Assembly (NCBI GenBank): GCA_025403435.1
Contig: CM046338.1
Location: forward strand, 20,391,141-20,455,140
From: Artocarpus heterophyllus
Taxonomy: Eukaryota; Streptophyta; Magnoliopsida; Rosales; Moraceae
Direction: 5' to 3'
DNA length: 64,000 bases
The position numbers were made by a program, and so were the translations under genes. Every line of letters starts with the position of its first letter. The stretch's first letter is position 1. Under the pieces are notes generated by a model. The model searched no databases, was not told where the DNA came from, and was given only the letters and a program-made list of their open reading frames with translations. This document shows, one piece after another, positions 33,672 to 46,567 of the stretch.

Positions 33672-35664
33672 TGTTAGACTTGTATGTCCTAAGGAGTAAA
33701 AATGTAATAAGTTTTTGAAGACATTTTTATCAATAAAGAATTTATTTATTATTTATATACCAAATCTTGTCCTCTTTAAGTTCATATTTGTTGAATGTGT
33801 GTTAAACAAATAATAGTCTGAGACTGTCTGTCTAAACCTTAAGAATTGGGCATATGATGGACGGATTATGCAGAAGACACGATTCTTAAGGTGATGGTCT
33901 AAATCATAAGATCCGCAATAGAAGGAATAAAGTTGGGTGCTTTATTCATGCAAAGATTGTTATGTTGTCTATATCCCTTTTAGGAGATGGTTTGTCTTGA
34001 CCATCGGAGGTGGACTCCATGAATAGAAACATTGGCACGTTGTCATAGGTGACGATGTGTTGGATCGGGATATAAAGTGAATTGATTTGGATTCATAATT
34101 CTATCTCCGCAAATCAATTCACTTTAGACAATCATTTGTGTTGTATCTTAATCCTGAGATGAATAGTAGGCCCGTTTTCTTGGCTTGTGTCTTTTGATGT
34201 ACCAAAGGGTGACACCCACATCTTAATAGTGGTATGCATGTCGGTACGTTGGAGGCATGACTCTTGATAGCGTAGACCTGTTATTCATAGATATGGAATC
34301 CGTAACTCCTCTTTAGGAGTAATGATATCCTCTTATATGCGTTATCCTGTAATTGAAAAACTGGAGCGCTTAACCATTTGGATACATAGGTGTAACCGAA
34401 TGGTATACTATCATTAGATAGTAAGTCTTTTGATGGTGAGATAATGGAACATAAGATAAAAATAATTAGGAAGGTCAGACAGAACTTGTCCTTAAGCCGA
34501 TTATGGATTATCATATGGGGATACAATACACTATGATATGTCATGGAAACTTAGCTATACAAGCTTTGTAATTCTATGTAGTTTGAGAGTGCAACTCCAA
34601 GCTTTTAGTGGAGTAGTGTTGGAGTTGATAATTATGAAATGTATATCTGGGATATTGGGTTTCATAATTATCTATAGCTTGAACTATATAGGTCCATTTG
34701 GTCCCGTTTGCTAGCTCACAACATCCTGTAACGACACGGCGTACTTTTTCAATAATTGATAACTTATGTCGGATTTATTAGATTGGTTGAAATTTGGAAG
34801 AATCAAATAATTCATGCATGTTTATCGGTTGAATTAATTTTGTAATAAAATTGATTCAAGATAAACTTGTTGAATTATTGAGATCGGATATTTCTTGTCT
34901 GTTTATTGGTTGATTTAATTTGACATAAATTAGATCAAGATAAACTTGTAGAATTATTGAGAATTCATTTATGTTCTTAGAGATTATCTAGATAAAGTTA
35001 TTTTGATCAGATAACTTCTATATTAGGTTATTTGAATTAAAACTGAGACTTTATCCTATAGAATCTTGGGTGAAAAATAAAAGATTCACGAGATTTTTTA
35101 TTTGGCAATTTGGCCTACCGATGGACGTGTTCGGCCTGCCGATCAACGAAGGATAAGGTCACGCGTTTCTATGCGAATCTTATCAGATATTGATTTGAAC
35201 TTGATTCTGTTTCGAGTTTTTGAGACCTAATCTGATAAGGATTGACCCTAGGACCAATCTCTATAAAAAAAGGAATTAAGTCTTAAGAGTTACTTAGATC
35301 AATTGAGAGATTAAGAGTGATATTCTGCTAGTGAGAATCTGAAAACTCCCTGAGAGCTTTTGTTCACAAATCATGAACACTTGCTTTGGGTTCTCTCGAT
35401 TGGTTGGAAGGAGAGTCACCTGGTGGAAAAGCTATACATGTGAGCCCACACTCACTCCGGTCGTGGATAGAGAATAGCAAAGAAGACCAGTTGGTTGAGG
35501 TTCTTTTAGAGCGTTATTTCTCTTCAGGTTTTGCGAGGGTTCTTCAGCACACAAAGGTTAGTAAGATCTTATTAATTTATGCATATAGCATGTCAAACTT
35601 GTGTTTTAGAAATTACTTTGATATAAAATTTTTAAAATTCCCGCTGCGCACTCTTTTTCCAACA
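33672..35664 (+). mobile_element. Solo copia LTR in the gypsy-like LTR
   Basis: 1993 bp with TGTTAGAC and CCAACA ends and a perfect TATTT duplication (33667-33671 and 35665-35669). It is closer to the young LTRs than to the old ones by eye. Its U3 array holds only two palindromes, starting at 35109 and 35130. No internal region is present, so it arose by LTR-LTR recombination. Confidence 0.93.
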
Positions 35665-37900
35665 TATTTTTCATAAAATATTTCTCAAAATGTTTTTCAT
35701 AAACATGTCACATTAACATTTCATGGAAATGAAAGTAAGCAAGATTATAATGTATGATTCTATTTTTGCTTATTTATGAACATCCATTTATGAGCATTTT
35801 ATGATCATTCATAACTTACTTAAACATCTTATCATCATTCATATCTTTCCTTTTCTTGTGAACTTAAGTATTCGTACCAACATCATCAATCATAAGAATA
35901 TAAACATAATATTTCCCTTGTGGAAGACTTAAGACCATCAAACAATGAGGTCATAACTTGTATATCTCATATCAGGGAGACTGGTATGACACTTTAATTA
36001 TCATCCTTGATTTACTTTCTTGAAAACTTTAGTGAGCATATTAAATGCTAACATATCATATGCTATAATTTGGCATTTAAACATTAAACATAGCACTTGC
36101 AAATATGTTGTAAAACATGACTTGATCTTTAAAACATTATACATAACAAATGTAAACATAAACAGATTCAAAGCATTTGAAATTCATTTTCTTCATACTG
36201 TATGTGAGGTTTGAAACTTGCTTAGATATTGCTTTAGCGTTCCCATTTCATTCCTTTTTCTTTCATTAGTCGACTTTATATCATGTTCAAACTACACCTA
36301 ATATTAGCTAACTTTCTTATTACTGACCTACTAGACTGATAATATAACTTATATGTTAATCGGTCACCCCTTTCACTTAACCTTGTTACTTATCAGCTTA
36401 CTTTTCCTTTATTTAACTTAAGCGTCTCTTAGTTAAATTTCCCGTCTTACTTGATAGTTTTGTTACTTAACATATTACCCAACGTTTTTCGCCTAAGGGT
36501 GTTTCTTACTTTGGAGAACTAAGATCAGTTTTAGCGGTTTCCTTAAAATGACAATTTTACCCTTGGGTTTTTTACAAGTCACATAACTTTACTAGACTTC
36601 TCGTTTTTTACTTTACCATTCCATTACTTACAGGTTACCGAAACATTCCCGCTAAGGGGCATTTTTCTAAATCAGGTGTTTTGGGTCCATTTTGGCCTTT
36701 TATAAAAAATAACCATTTTGCCCTTGATGAGTCTTATAAAATTATTGGATCCCGTTTTAAAACCAAACTTATATTTCCTTACTTCTCATAACTTAATGAA
36801 AAACCAAATATTGGTTTTTGTAAAATTCTATTTTATCAAAACTTTATAGTTTTTACCCGTAATATGAAAAATCTTTAAGAAAAAGCTTGGACCTTTACCT
36901 TAAAAGGTGACAAAGCTTGCACTAGAATACTTGATTCTTGCTTCAAAGCATATTGTATGTTGAATCTTTGAGAAATATTTAGGAGATTGATGAGGAGGGG
37001 CTACCAGTTTTTGGGCTATGGGAGAGTGAGATTTGTTCTTCAAGTTGTCATGAAAATGAGGGAGATAAACTTGTAAGATTTTCAACCATACACCTAACCT
37101 ATCAAAACACCTTATCAAGGACTTAATTGTCATAAAATTTCACTCTTAATTTGAGGCCAAACCCAGATCCACCACAAGGGAAGGATGTGGCCTTTTTTCT
37201 TCATGCAAGTTTTATTTTGATGGGTTTTATTCACTTAGGCACTTGATTAAAAATATTAATTCTAAGGACAAAATTGAAATTTCAATAAGTTGTTCCCACC
37301 ACTTGTTAAATCGGTTCTCATAGGGGTGATGTGGAATTTTTTTCCACCTTTGGGTGCCATCAAGTGGGCCCTACATTACCCTTTTACACAAACCAAATTT
37401 ATACAGACAATATTTTTTCTATACTGTCGGTATATTCCTCATACTGTCAGTATTCTTTTTTATATAGTTTATGAGGTATCACAATCTTCTATACTTATCC
37501 ATATTCTCCACATAGTATAATTCATATACTGCATAGCTTTATATAGTCTAATTTCTATATTGCATTACTTTTGCAGTATAATTTCTATACTACTTTACTT
37601 TATCTATTGCATAATTCTAATACTGTATAATTTTTATATTTTTATATAGTATTTTTCTTAAACTATATTTCTGTCTTACAATTTGTTGCAACATATTTTA
37701 CAACAATTAAGCTTTCTAGCTTATTTTTATATCCTTCCTTTATTATATAAGACTATAGCATGATTTCTAACCTTAAAAATCCTATTTTTACTTTTATTGA
37801 TTTTATCATAAAAATCATATTAAAATAATAATTCTTGTGACTTGTATTTTGCTTAACATAATCCTATATTGCACTAGAAATGATTAAGTGTCACAAGAAT

Positions 37901-37987
37901 TACCAAGGGTGAATTGAACGACATGTGCCCATTCGCACTCCGATCGTAGAAAAGATAATACCAAAGAAGACTAGTTGGTTGAGGCAC
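37901..37987 (+). mobile_element. Right piece of a diverged copia-type LTR
   Basis: The block with GTGCCCATTCGCACTCC followed by CCAAAGAAGACTAGTTGG matches the family segment at 22258-22325 (GAGCCCACACTCACTCC, then CAAAGAAGACCAGTTGG). It continues the fragment at 13661-13918 once the 24-kb nest is removed, and stops abruptly at the A-rich stretch at 37988. Confidence 0.6.
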
Positions 37988-39650
37988 AAAAAAGAAATAT
38001 AAATTATATAATATAATTTGAAAATCTGACAAAAACAAACAAAGATAAGGGTTGCTTGTCAGCTGTGTACTACAGTCATGTGTAGTACTGAGTTTTCTCA
38101 TATCTGTTTGGGTTGTATGGTTTCAAAAGAGCCTAACCCACCAGTCAACGCAAACGAACAAGCCTAGGCCATAGTAAATTGAAAAAAAAAAAAGCTAATG
38201 AGTTGCATTTTTTGGTTTGGGTTGTGTCAAGTTGGGGCAGGCAAGTGGGTTAAACGGGTTTATGTATAGCCCTAAGCTTACAAGAGATTGGCACCTATAT
38301 CTATATATTTTCTAAAAGAATTAATTATGAAAAATAATTATTTAAATTGGTAGTTGGGATTTTAGATAATTAAGTATTTAAATTTGGTATTTGAATAATT
38401 TATTTAAATCCTAGTTGAATTTGAAATATGGATAATGAATAATTATTCATAATTATTTAATTAGATTATTATTTTAAATAATGGAATTCTTATTTAAATT
38501 GAAATTGTTTGAATTAGATTTATCCTAAATGATACAGATAATCACATATCCTTACACTGTAATTAGCTGAATTTTTGTAAAGAAAATCTCTACTGTTGGT
38601 GCTAACTCCTAGTGACAGGAGAAAAAAAATTCTCTTCTTGTTCTAATAGACTTTTGGATCCTTCTTCTAATATATTCTGAGACTACTTAAGTGTAAATTA
38701 TAGAGAAAAACTTAGATTACTAACCTTTAGTAATCCTAATTGCTCAACAATTGCGTAGTTGGAAGGAGTGTGGCCATGGTGGAGATTTGCTGAGTTGTGT
38801 CCACACACAAGGATTTGAAGGAAGTGAATAACATTGAAGATCTTTCTAGAGGTGTTTATGGAATCCTCCAATCTGTGTAAACTATTTAATCAATCCAATC
38901 TAGCGGATTAGATTAAATTATGAAAAATATATATTGATTTTAGATTAGGATTTTCTCAATTCTATTATACTGATTGAATTACGGATTGAGTATCTCCCAT
39001 TCGTGTAATCCATGAACTGATATGTATAATATTTAAATTTTATATATTAATATATATTTGTATATATAAATTTCTAAAATACCTACAGCTAGAATCACTA
39101 GAAAACATGTTTTAATAAGTTAAAAAAAAATAAAACAGCCCAAATGAAGCCCAAAACTACCCTTATTCACTCTTCAGTTTAGACCCAAAGGCAAATAATA
39201 CTTAATTTTTTATTTGCCCTACACGGCTCTCACTCTAGAGTAAAAAATTTCAGCCGTACAACCTTTGCTTCAATTGTTCTCTCTTGAATAAAAATTTTCA
39301 TTTTTCTTTTTTAAGTTGTGATTCTCTTGGGCTTACAACCTTGTTGATGCGATTATGAGCTTCACTTTTTGGTTGATGTATGATTTTCTTCTTGCACAGA
39401 ACGTTAGTGCAACTCTTCATTTGAATTAATATTGATTATTGTTTAGTTATTCTTCTAACAAATTAAAGGTTGAGCATAGATCCTTTGTTACTTTAGTTCA
39501 TTTTTCATTGGTTTTTAATTTGTTTTCTGATTTAGAGTTAAAATCAAAAGAAACTCTAAGCCCCAAAAGGAATATGACGTGTTCAAATTTGATGATTGTC
39601 CTAAAACTTATTAGATTAGGAAAAATCAAGTATAAATAGGACATGAACCC
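37988..39650. other. Noncoding DNA, probably containing another diverged LTR
   Basis: Between about 38288 and 38900 the layout echoes the copia LTRs: long AT-rich U3, then AGTTGGAAGGAGTGTGGCC, TTTGCTGAGTTGTGTCCACA and ATCTTTCTAGAGGTG. Ends and target duplications could not be set. From 39061 to 39650 the sequence is AT-rich without a recognisable gene. Confidence 0.35.
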
Positions 39651-39658
39651 TTGACAAT

Positions 39659-39659
<1 letters not shown>

Positions 39660-39710
<51 letters not shown>
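39660..39710. repeat. (TA)n microsatellite
   Basis: About 50 bp of uninterrupted TA repeats. It produces tyrosine/isoleucine repeat frames on both strands that are not genes. Confidence 0.97.
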
Positions 39711-39712
<2 letters not shown>

Positions 39713-39829
39713 TCTGCAATTTTCTTTCTTTTTCTCTCTACATATATTCTTTTTTGTGTTCTCAAATATCTCTAATACTCTTTGGCTGACTTCATTGTTG
39801 GAGTGCCTTCTGCAGGCCTACCCTGGTAT

Positions 39830-42800
39830 TCCCTAAGGAAAAGCATCAAGGATCAATGCGGGGAGCAGCGGAGCAAGTAGAAGAAGATTGATGTTTGAAA
39901 ATCTAGTCGAACACTATGTTCATTGGTACGCTAAGTACTTTACTAAAAATAATATGTATCTATGCTTTATTAGCATTGTTCCAATGCTAATAAATCCAGC
40001 TTTCATGAAATTGATATTGTTGAAGACTCGAGATACGTCGTGAGTAGAATTATGCTTTACTAGCATTAGAAAATAATTTGGATTTATACTTTGGTGTGAT
40101 AGTTTATTCCCCCTTGCGACTCTCTTAAAGGCCTTGAGGTTAATTGATTTCATTTCATTTATCTCCTATAAAATAAAAATTATGAAATGAAATGCATAAA
40201 CTTGTTATCATTTTTCAAAAATAGAAATTGTAAAAGAGAAATAAAAGTATCACATTAATTATTGTTTTTTATTTGGAGTCAGAAAATTCAAATTCTAGAT
40301 CTTATAATAGGAATCAGGTGTAAAATTATGTTAGTTTAGGTCCGCAACCATAAATATGATCTTGATTTTGTCCACTTGTCTATAATAGCTTGTTGTTAAG
40401 ATCATAGTCAAATGAAATAGAGTTTTAATAGGTGATTTCTATGGAACCCTACCCCTGACACCCCTTAAGGAAGAGCATTAAGGATCACGATGGAGAGAAG
40501 TGAAGCAAGTAGAAGAAGATTAATGTTAAAAAATCTAGTTGAATACTATGTTCGTTGGTACTAAATGCGCTATTAAAAACAATTTGTCTCTATGCTTTAC
40601 TAGCATTGGAACAATGAATATATAGCCAAGTTTCATGAAATCGATATTGTTGAAGACTCGAGATACGTTGTGAGTAGAATTATGCTTTACTAGCATTAGA
40701 AAATAATTTGGATTTATGCTTTAGTGTGACAGTTTATGACCCCACGTTACTTATCATAAAGACTTTGAGGTTAATTGATTTTATTTCCTTTATCTCCTAT
40801 AAATAAAAATTTTGAAATGAAATGCATAACCATGTTATCATTTTTCAAAAATAGAAATCATAAAAGAAAAATAATAGTATCGCACATAATTATTGTTTTT
40901 TATTCAGAGTGAGAAAATTCAAATTCTAGATCTTATAATGGAATCAGGTGTGAAATTACGTTAATTTATGTCCGCAACGATAAATATCATCTTGATTTTG
41001 TCTACTTGCCTCTAACAACTTAATTCTAAATTCTAGGCTTTGAGGTTAATTAATTTCAATTTTTTTTATCACCTATAAATAAAAATTTTGAATTGAAATG
41101 CACAACCTTGTTAGCATTTTCCAAAAATATAAATCATAAAAGAAAGATAATAGTATCGCACATATTTATTATTCTTTATTCGGGGTAAGAAACTTCAAAT
41201 TCTAGATTTTATAATGGAATCATGTGTGAAATTACGTTAGTTTATGTCCGCAGCCATAAATATCAACTTGATTTTGTCTAGTTATCTCTAACAACTAGTT
41301 GTTAAGATCATTGGTTGTTAAGATCATGATCAAATGAAGCCTTAGCCCCCCGGGTTGGTTGCTCACTTCCAAAGTCCTAAGCAAGAGGTCCCATAGTAAT
41401 AGGGGTGAAGGCATTAGAATTCCAAAGTCCTAAGCAAGAAGTCTCATAAGGATAGGGGTGAAGGCATTAGAAAAGCTGCTCACCCCATAAAAAATTTTGA
41501 AATGAAATGCACAACCATGTTAGCATTTTCCAAAAATTGAAATCATAAAAGAAAGATAATAATAGTAGAGCACATAATTATTGTTTTTTTTTTAATTTAG
41601 GGTAAGAAAATTCAAATTCTAGATTTTATAATGGAATCATGTGTGAAATTACGTTAGTTTATGTCCGTAGCCATAAATATAAACTTGATTTTGTCTAGTT
41701 ATCTCTAACAACTAGTTGTTAAGATCATTAGTTGTTAAGATCATGATCAACTGAAGCCTTAGCCCCCCAGGTTGGTTGGTCGCTTCCGAGGTCCCATGGG
41801 GATAGGGGTGAATATTGAAAAAATAGTACGTAGCGAAATTTTAAAATTTTTATATCAGAGTATTTTCCAAAACACAAGTTTGATACACTATATGCATAAA
41901 TTAACTAGATCTTACTAACCTTTGAATGCCGAAGAACTCTCACAATCCATGAAGAGTAGTAACATTCTAAAAGAGCCTTAACCAACTGGTCTTTTTTGCT
42001 ATTCTCTATCCACGATTGGAATGAGTATGGGCTCAAACGTACAGCTCTTCCACTAGGCGACTCTCTTTCCAACCAATTGAGAGAACCCAAAGCTAGTGTT
42101 TGTGATTTGTGAACAAGAGCTCTCAGGGAGTTTTTAGAATCTCACCAACAGAGTTTCACTCTTAATCTCTTAATTGATCTAAATAATAAAGAGACTCACT
42201 CCCCTTCATAAAGGTTGGGTCTAGGGTCAGTCCTTATCAGATAAGGCCTCAAAATTTGAATCAAAATCAAATCAGAAACAATATATATGATAAAATCTGT
42301 ATTGAAACACGTGATCCTTTTATCCCTAGTCGGCAGGCCGATTTACCAATTCGGCCTGCCGAACCTACTCTATCGGTAGGCCATACTTAAAGATCGGCTT
42401 GTCAAACCTCCAATAAAAGATCCCTGCAAATATTTATTTTCCACCCAAGATTCGTAGGATAGAGCCTTAGTTTTAATTCAAATAACCCAATAGAAAAGTT
42501 ATTTGATTAAAACAATCATATCTATCTAGGAAAATAAATATTCCTGATAATTCAATATTTTTATCTTGAATTAATTTAATTAATCCAACCAATAAACTAA
42601 CATCAATTATCCGTTATTGATAATTCAATAAGTTTATCTTGAATTAATTTTATCACAAAATTAATTCAATTGATAAATAGACATGAATTATTTGATTTTA
42701 CTGAATTTCAATCAATCTGATAAATATGACATAAGTCACCAATTATTGGAAAAGCATGCCGTATCGCTACAGGATTTTTGTGAGCTAACAAAGGGGACCA

Positions 42801-43920
42801 AATAGACCTATATAGTTTAAGCTCCTAATAATTATGAAATCCAATATCCTAGATATACATTTCATAATTTTCAACTCCAACACTACTCTACTAAAAGTTG
42901 GAGCTACATGCTCGAACTATTTAGAATTATGAAGCCTGTATAGCCAAGTCTCCATGACATATCATAATGTATCATATCCCCATAGAATTATCCATAATCG
43001 ACTTCAGGACAAGTTCTGTACCTTTTCGATTATTTTTATCTTACGTTCCATTATCTCATCATAAAAAAACTTACCATCCAAAGATAGTATATTATTCGGT
43101 TACACCTATGTATCTAAATGGTTGAGCGCTTCAATTTTTTAATTACAAGATAACGCATATAAGAGGATATCACTACTCTTAAAGATGAGCTATGAATTCC
43201 ATATCTACGAATAATAGGTCTATGCTATCTAAAGTCATGCCTCCAACGTACCGACATACGTACTAATATTAAAATGTGGGTGTCATCCTTTGGTACATCA
43301 AAAGACACAAGTCAAGACAACAAGCCCACTATTCATCTCAGGATTAAGATACAATACAAATGATTGTCTAAAGTGAATCGATTTGCCGATATAAAATTAT
43401 TATTCCAAATCAATTCACTTTATGTCTCGATCCAACACATCGTCACTTATAACAATGTGCCAATATTTTTATTCGCAAAGTCTACCTCGAATGGCCAAGA
43501 CAAACCATCTCCCGTTAGGAATATAGACAACATAACAATCTTTGCATGAATAAGGCATCAAACTTTATTCCCTTGATTGCGGATCATATGTTTTAGACCA
43601 TCACCTTTAAGAATCGTGTCTTTCGTATAATTTGTCCATCATATGCCCAATTCTTAAAGGTTTAGACCGACAGTCTCAGACTTTTGTTTGCTTAACATAC
43701 ATTCAACAAATATGAACGTAAAGAAGACAAGATTTGGTATGTAAATAATAAATAAATTCTTTATTGATAAAAATGTCTACAAAAACATATTATATTTTTA
43801 CTCCTTAGGGCATAGACGTCTAACAGTGAAGGCATTAGAATTCCAAAGTCCTAAGCAAAAGGTCCCATAGGGATAGGGGTGAAGGCATTAGAAAAGCTGG
43901 TCACACCCAACCCAACCCCC
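39830..43920. repeat. Tandem array of long AT-rich units (about 630 bp and shortened), split by a solo LTR
   Basis: Unit 1 starts near 39830 and unit 2 near 40462 (shared phrases AAGTAGAAGAAGATT, GAAGACTCGAGATACGT, TATGCTTTACTAGCATTAGA). Units 3 (about 41037-41487) and 4 (41488-41812 plus 43826-43920) lack the first half but share GTTAATTTATGTCCGCA-type and AAGATCATGATCAA phrases. Units 3 and 4 end in a 53-bp sub-repeat (TCCAAAGTCCTAAGCAAGA..., at 41368, 41421 and 43842). No coding capacity is visible. The solo LTR at 41813-43825 interrupts unit 4. Confidence 0.82.
41813..43825 (-). mobile_element. Solo copia LTR, minus strand
   Basis: 2013 bp, homologous to the family LTR in reverse complement. 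The left end is TATTG (for TGTTG) and the right end CTAACA, flanked by a perfect GTGAA duplication (41808-41812 and 43826-43830). The U3 tetrad starts at 42329, 42350, 42372 and 42393; spacing 21, 22, 21 equals that of the young LTR although the copies have drifted. Confidence 0.92.
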
Positions 43921-46567
43921 AACAACACAATCTTTTCATTTGTTTGGCCTCTTCCTTTTTTGTAATCTTCCCCTAATATCTTATATATTTTCAAACCCAT
44001 TTTAGTAAATTATTTTCTAGTTTCATGGTTTCTATTTACAAATATGTTTGTACTGGATTTTTTTTTTTTTTTTTTTACAATCCTCTCTATATATATTAGA
44101 TTAGATTTCTTTTATACATGCCTATTAAAATATTTTTTCCTTAAAATGTACCCCTATAGTTTTCCCTCTTTTACACACTTAAGTTTTTGTTTTTCTTTAC
44201 TTTAGCACTTTTATATGTGTTGAGTTTCATTTTTCTATCTTTATCTTGCTTTTATATTTTTTTTTTCTTTTCTTTTTTATTTTATCCTTCTTAAGAGTGG
44301 TGATGTATCCTTTTGTTTGCTTTCTCCATAACACAGTCTATTTTATTCATATTTTTTCCTTTATAACTTTTTTTCTTTACTTTCTTTTCTTTCCCCCCTT
44401 CTAATCATATTTTTAAGATGTGTTTCACTATTTTTTATTTTACTAAAATAATTTTTATCAAATATCTTCTTAATCAGACATCTTTCTCCTTCTCGTATGC
44501 ACACTCTAGTTAGTTTTCTTTTTGATTTGTTTAAAATAGATTCTATTTATGAAAAATATGTATTCAGTTCCCTTATACTTTCAATCTTCTCCCTATTTCT
44601 TCTTCATTAATCCCCATGCAACTTTAAAATTTATATTTTATTAAAAAAAATTTCTAAGTAGCCCCCACAAAAATAATGTTTTTCTTATATATGTCGTAAC
44701 TTAAATATTTTTTTGTTACAATCGTCTAAAATATTCTCTCATCAAATTTGACCTTTACAAACACTTTTTTTGATTTCCAACTAATGATTCTCAAATGTGC
44801 CATTACTTAAATATCTTTCTCGTTCTCATAATAATAATTTTTCATTTGATAGATTTTATAAAATATATTGAATTTATTCATATAAATATAATATTCGATA
44901 TATAATGTGTTTGAAAGAGTAGTTCAAACCAATAGTTTGAATTGTAAACAGTATAAAGCTTTCAGATGCTATAGTACAAAGCTAGTTCTCAAACTAAACT
45001 AATGGTTTAAACTACTCTCCCAAATAGATTGAAACGCACAGGTTGATACATCTATTATTTACTTGGGATCTTATGTTTTTTTAATGTGCCTTATTGAAAA
45101 TAATTATCTCCATCTTAAGTTTTTAATATTTAAATATTCAAATATAATATTCGACATAAATATACGTGATTGAAACGCATATTTGAATACATCTATTTTT
45201 TACTTAGAATCTTTTTTCTATTGCATACTTCCATTAAGAAAAGGAAATCAATTATAATGTGTCTTATAAAAAATAATCATTTACTCTAATTACCCTATTA
45301 AGAAAACTTATTTAAAAGGGGCCTATATTTAAATATTTTCTTTTTTTAAGGAAACTTAAATATTTTCTTGCATTCATGCAATTATTTTTTTTTAAATGTG
45401 GCTCTTTTAAATAATTACCTCATTGAAACAATTTATATTTTAGTAGCTCTCTCAAATACTAATTTCTCATATGTAATTTCCCTCCAATTTTTCTACACAT
45501 CTTTTTTTTTTTCAAACTCTTCCATTACCGGTTGTTAAAATGAAAACGAGTGTTTTTTTCAACGAAAATTACAATTTTTTAAAATAAACTCAAAATATTT
45601 GTTACAATAAACAACTTTTTGAATATGTAATAAGTAATAAACTCCTCATGTGAATCACAAACGGCAACACTCACATTACCGAACCAGCAAATAGTAAAGT
45701 GATGATAAAGCAAAAATAAATAAATAAATAAATAAAGTGATAGCTTAGTCTCACGTGAACAACCTACTCTCTTTTTCATTTTTTTTTTCATTTGTTTTTG
45801 TTTTAAAAAACAACCGTCTCCTTGTTTAAATACAATTTGAGGAGAAAGTAAAAAGGAACAAAAATGCCCATATGATTAAAAAAATTTAGAGAACTCAATG
45901 ATGAGTTGTGAAAAATTATCCTCATTTGGGCTTTGTTTTAACCATCAAATATGTACTCCATTTTGTGTGCTTTGTATATATGTTTTTTTATTTAAAATTT
46001 TGATATGAATTTAACAAGTTTTAACGTTAAAAAAATATGCTATTGAGAGTGTATTTTATCGTAGAAAGCTCTTAAAAAATTTATAAATAAAAATTGTATT
46101 TTTCTAAATAAAGCCTGTACTTAGAGTAGACAACTAAAGCTTTAAATCATTAACCAATATTGGATGAATTTTAAAAAAGGGAATACTTCCTTGTGAGCTG
46201 TGCGTAGAGTTCTTTTCTTCTTCTATTCTCATCTCCATCTCAAATTCTGACAATATGTTTTATCGAGAAGGAATCCTCTCTAGAGGATCTCTCTTACTTC
46301 CAGCTATTTTGTTTTCCGTTAAATACGCACACGCGCACTACATTCGATAATTATGACAAGTTTAGTCCCTACCAATAAATAGATAATCACTAACTAGTCG
46401 TGGGTTTATTATTTAGGTTTCACGTTTTTGTGTATTTTATATGATCAAATATAATATGCTCCATTTAGCATTGTTTTGAGAATTTTTAGAAATATTCTTG
46501 CACGTTTTTTGAGGCAAAAATTTTAAAGACACTATTAGCATAATTCTCAAAAAAATTTCATTTTTTA
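43921..46567. other. AT-rich intergenic DNA
   Basis: Low-complexity T-rich sequence without a credible gene. It contains a MITE-like element (44908-45026) and a duplicated segment around it. Confidence 0.5.
44908..45026. mobile_element. Candidate 119-bp MITE
   Basis: The left end TGTTTGAAAGAGTAGTTC and the right end (reverse complement TATTTGGGAGAGTAGTTT) form inverted repeats that continue into AAACCA on both sides. The interior has CAGATGCTATAGTACAAAGC-like sequence shared with the candidate near 53125-53285. A near-duplicate of the flanks without the element lies at 45141-45215. Confidence 0.6.

Larger units (their letters stand above)
13924..37895 (-). mobile_element. Gypsy-like solo LTR split by nested copia insertions
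   Basis: The outer ends are TATGACGCC (13924; probably a decayed TGTGACGCC) and GTGTCACA (ending 37895), forming TGTGAC/GTCACA-type inverted ends. They are flanked by the identical 5-bp duplication AGAAT (13919-13923 and 37896-37900). Removing the insertions leaves about 2.8 kb: 13924-14384, 33560-33671 and 35670-37895. No PBS or coding domain is visible in these pieces. Blocks such as AAAATGACAATTTTACCCTT (36545) and ATAACCATTTTGCCCTT are typical of plant gypsy LTRs read in reverse, hence the minus call. Lineage is uncertain. Confidence 0.62.

Noticed and set aside
39498..39836. Tyr/Ile repeat frames on both strands
   Set aside because: They are translations of the (TA)n microsatellite.
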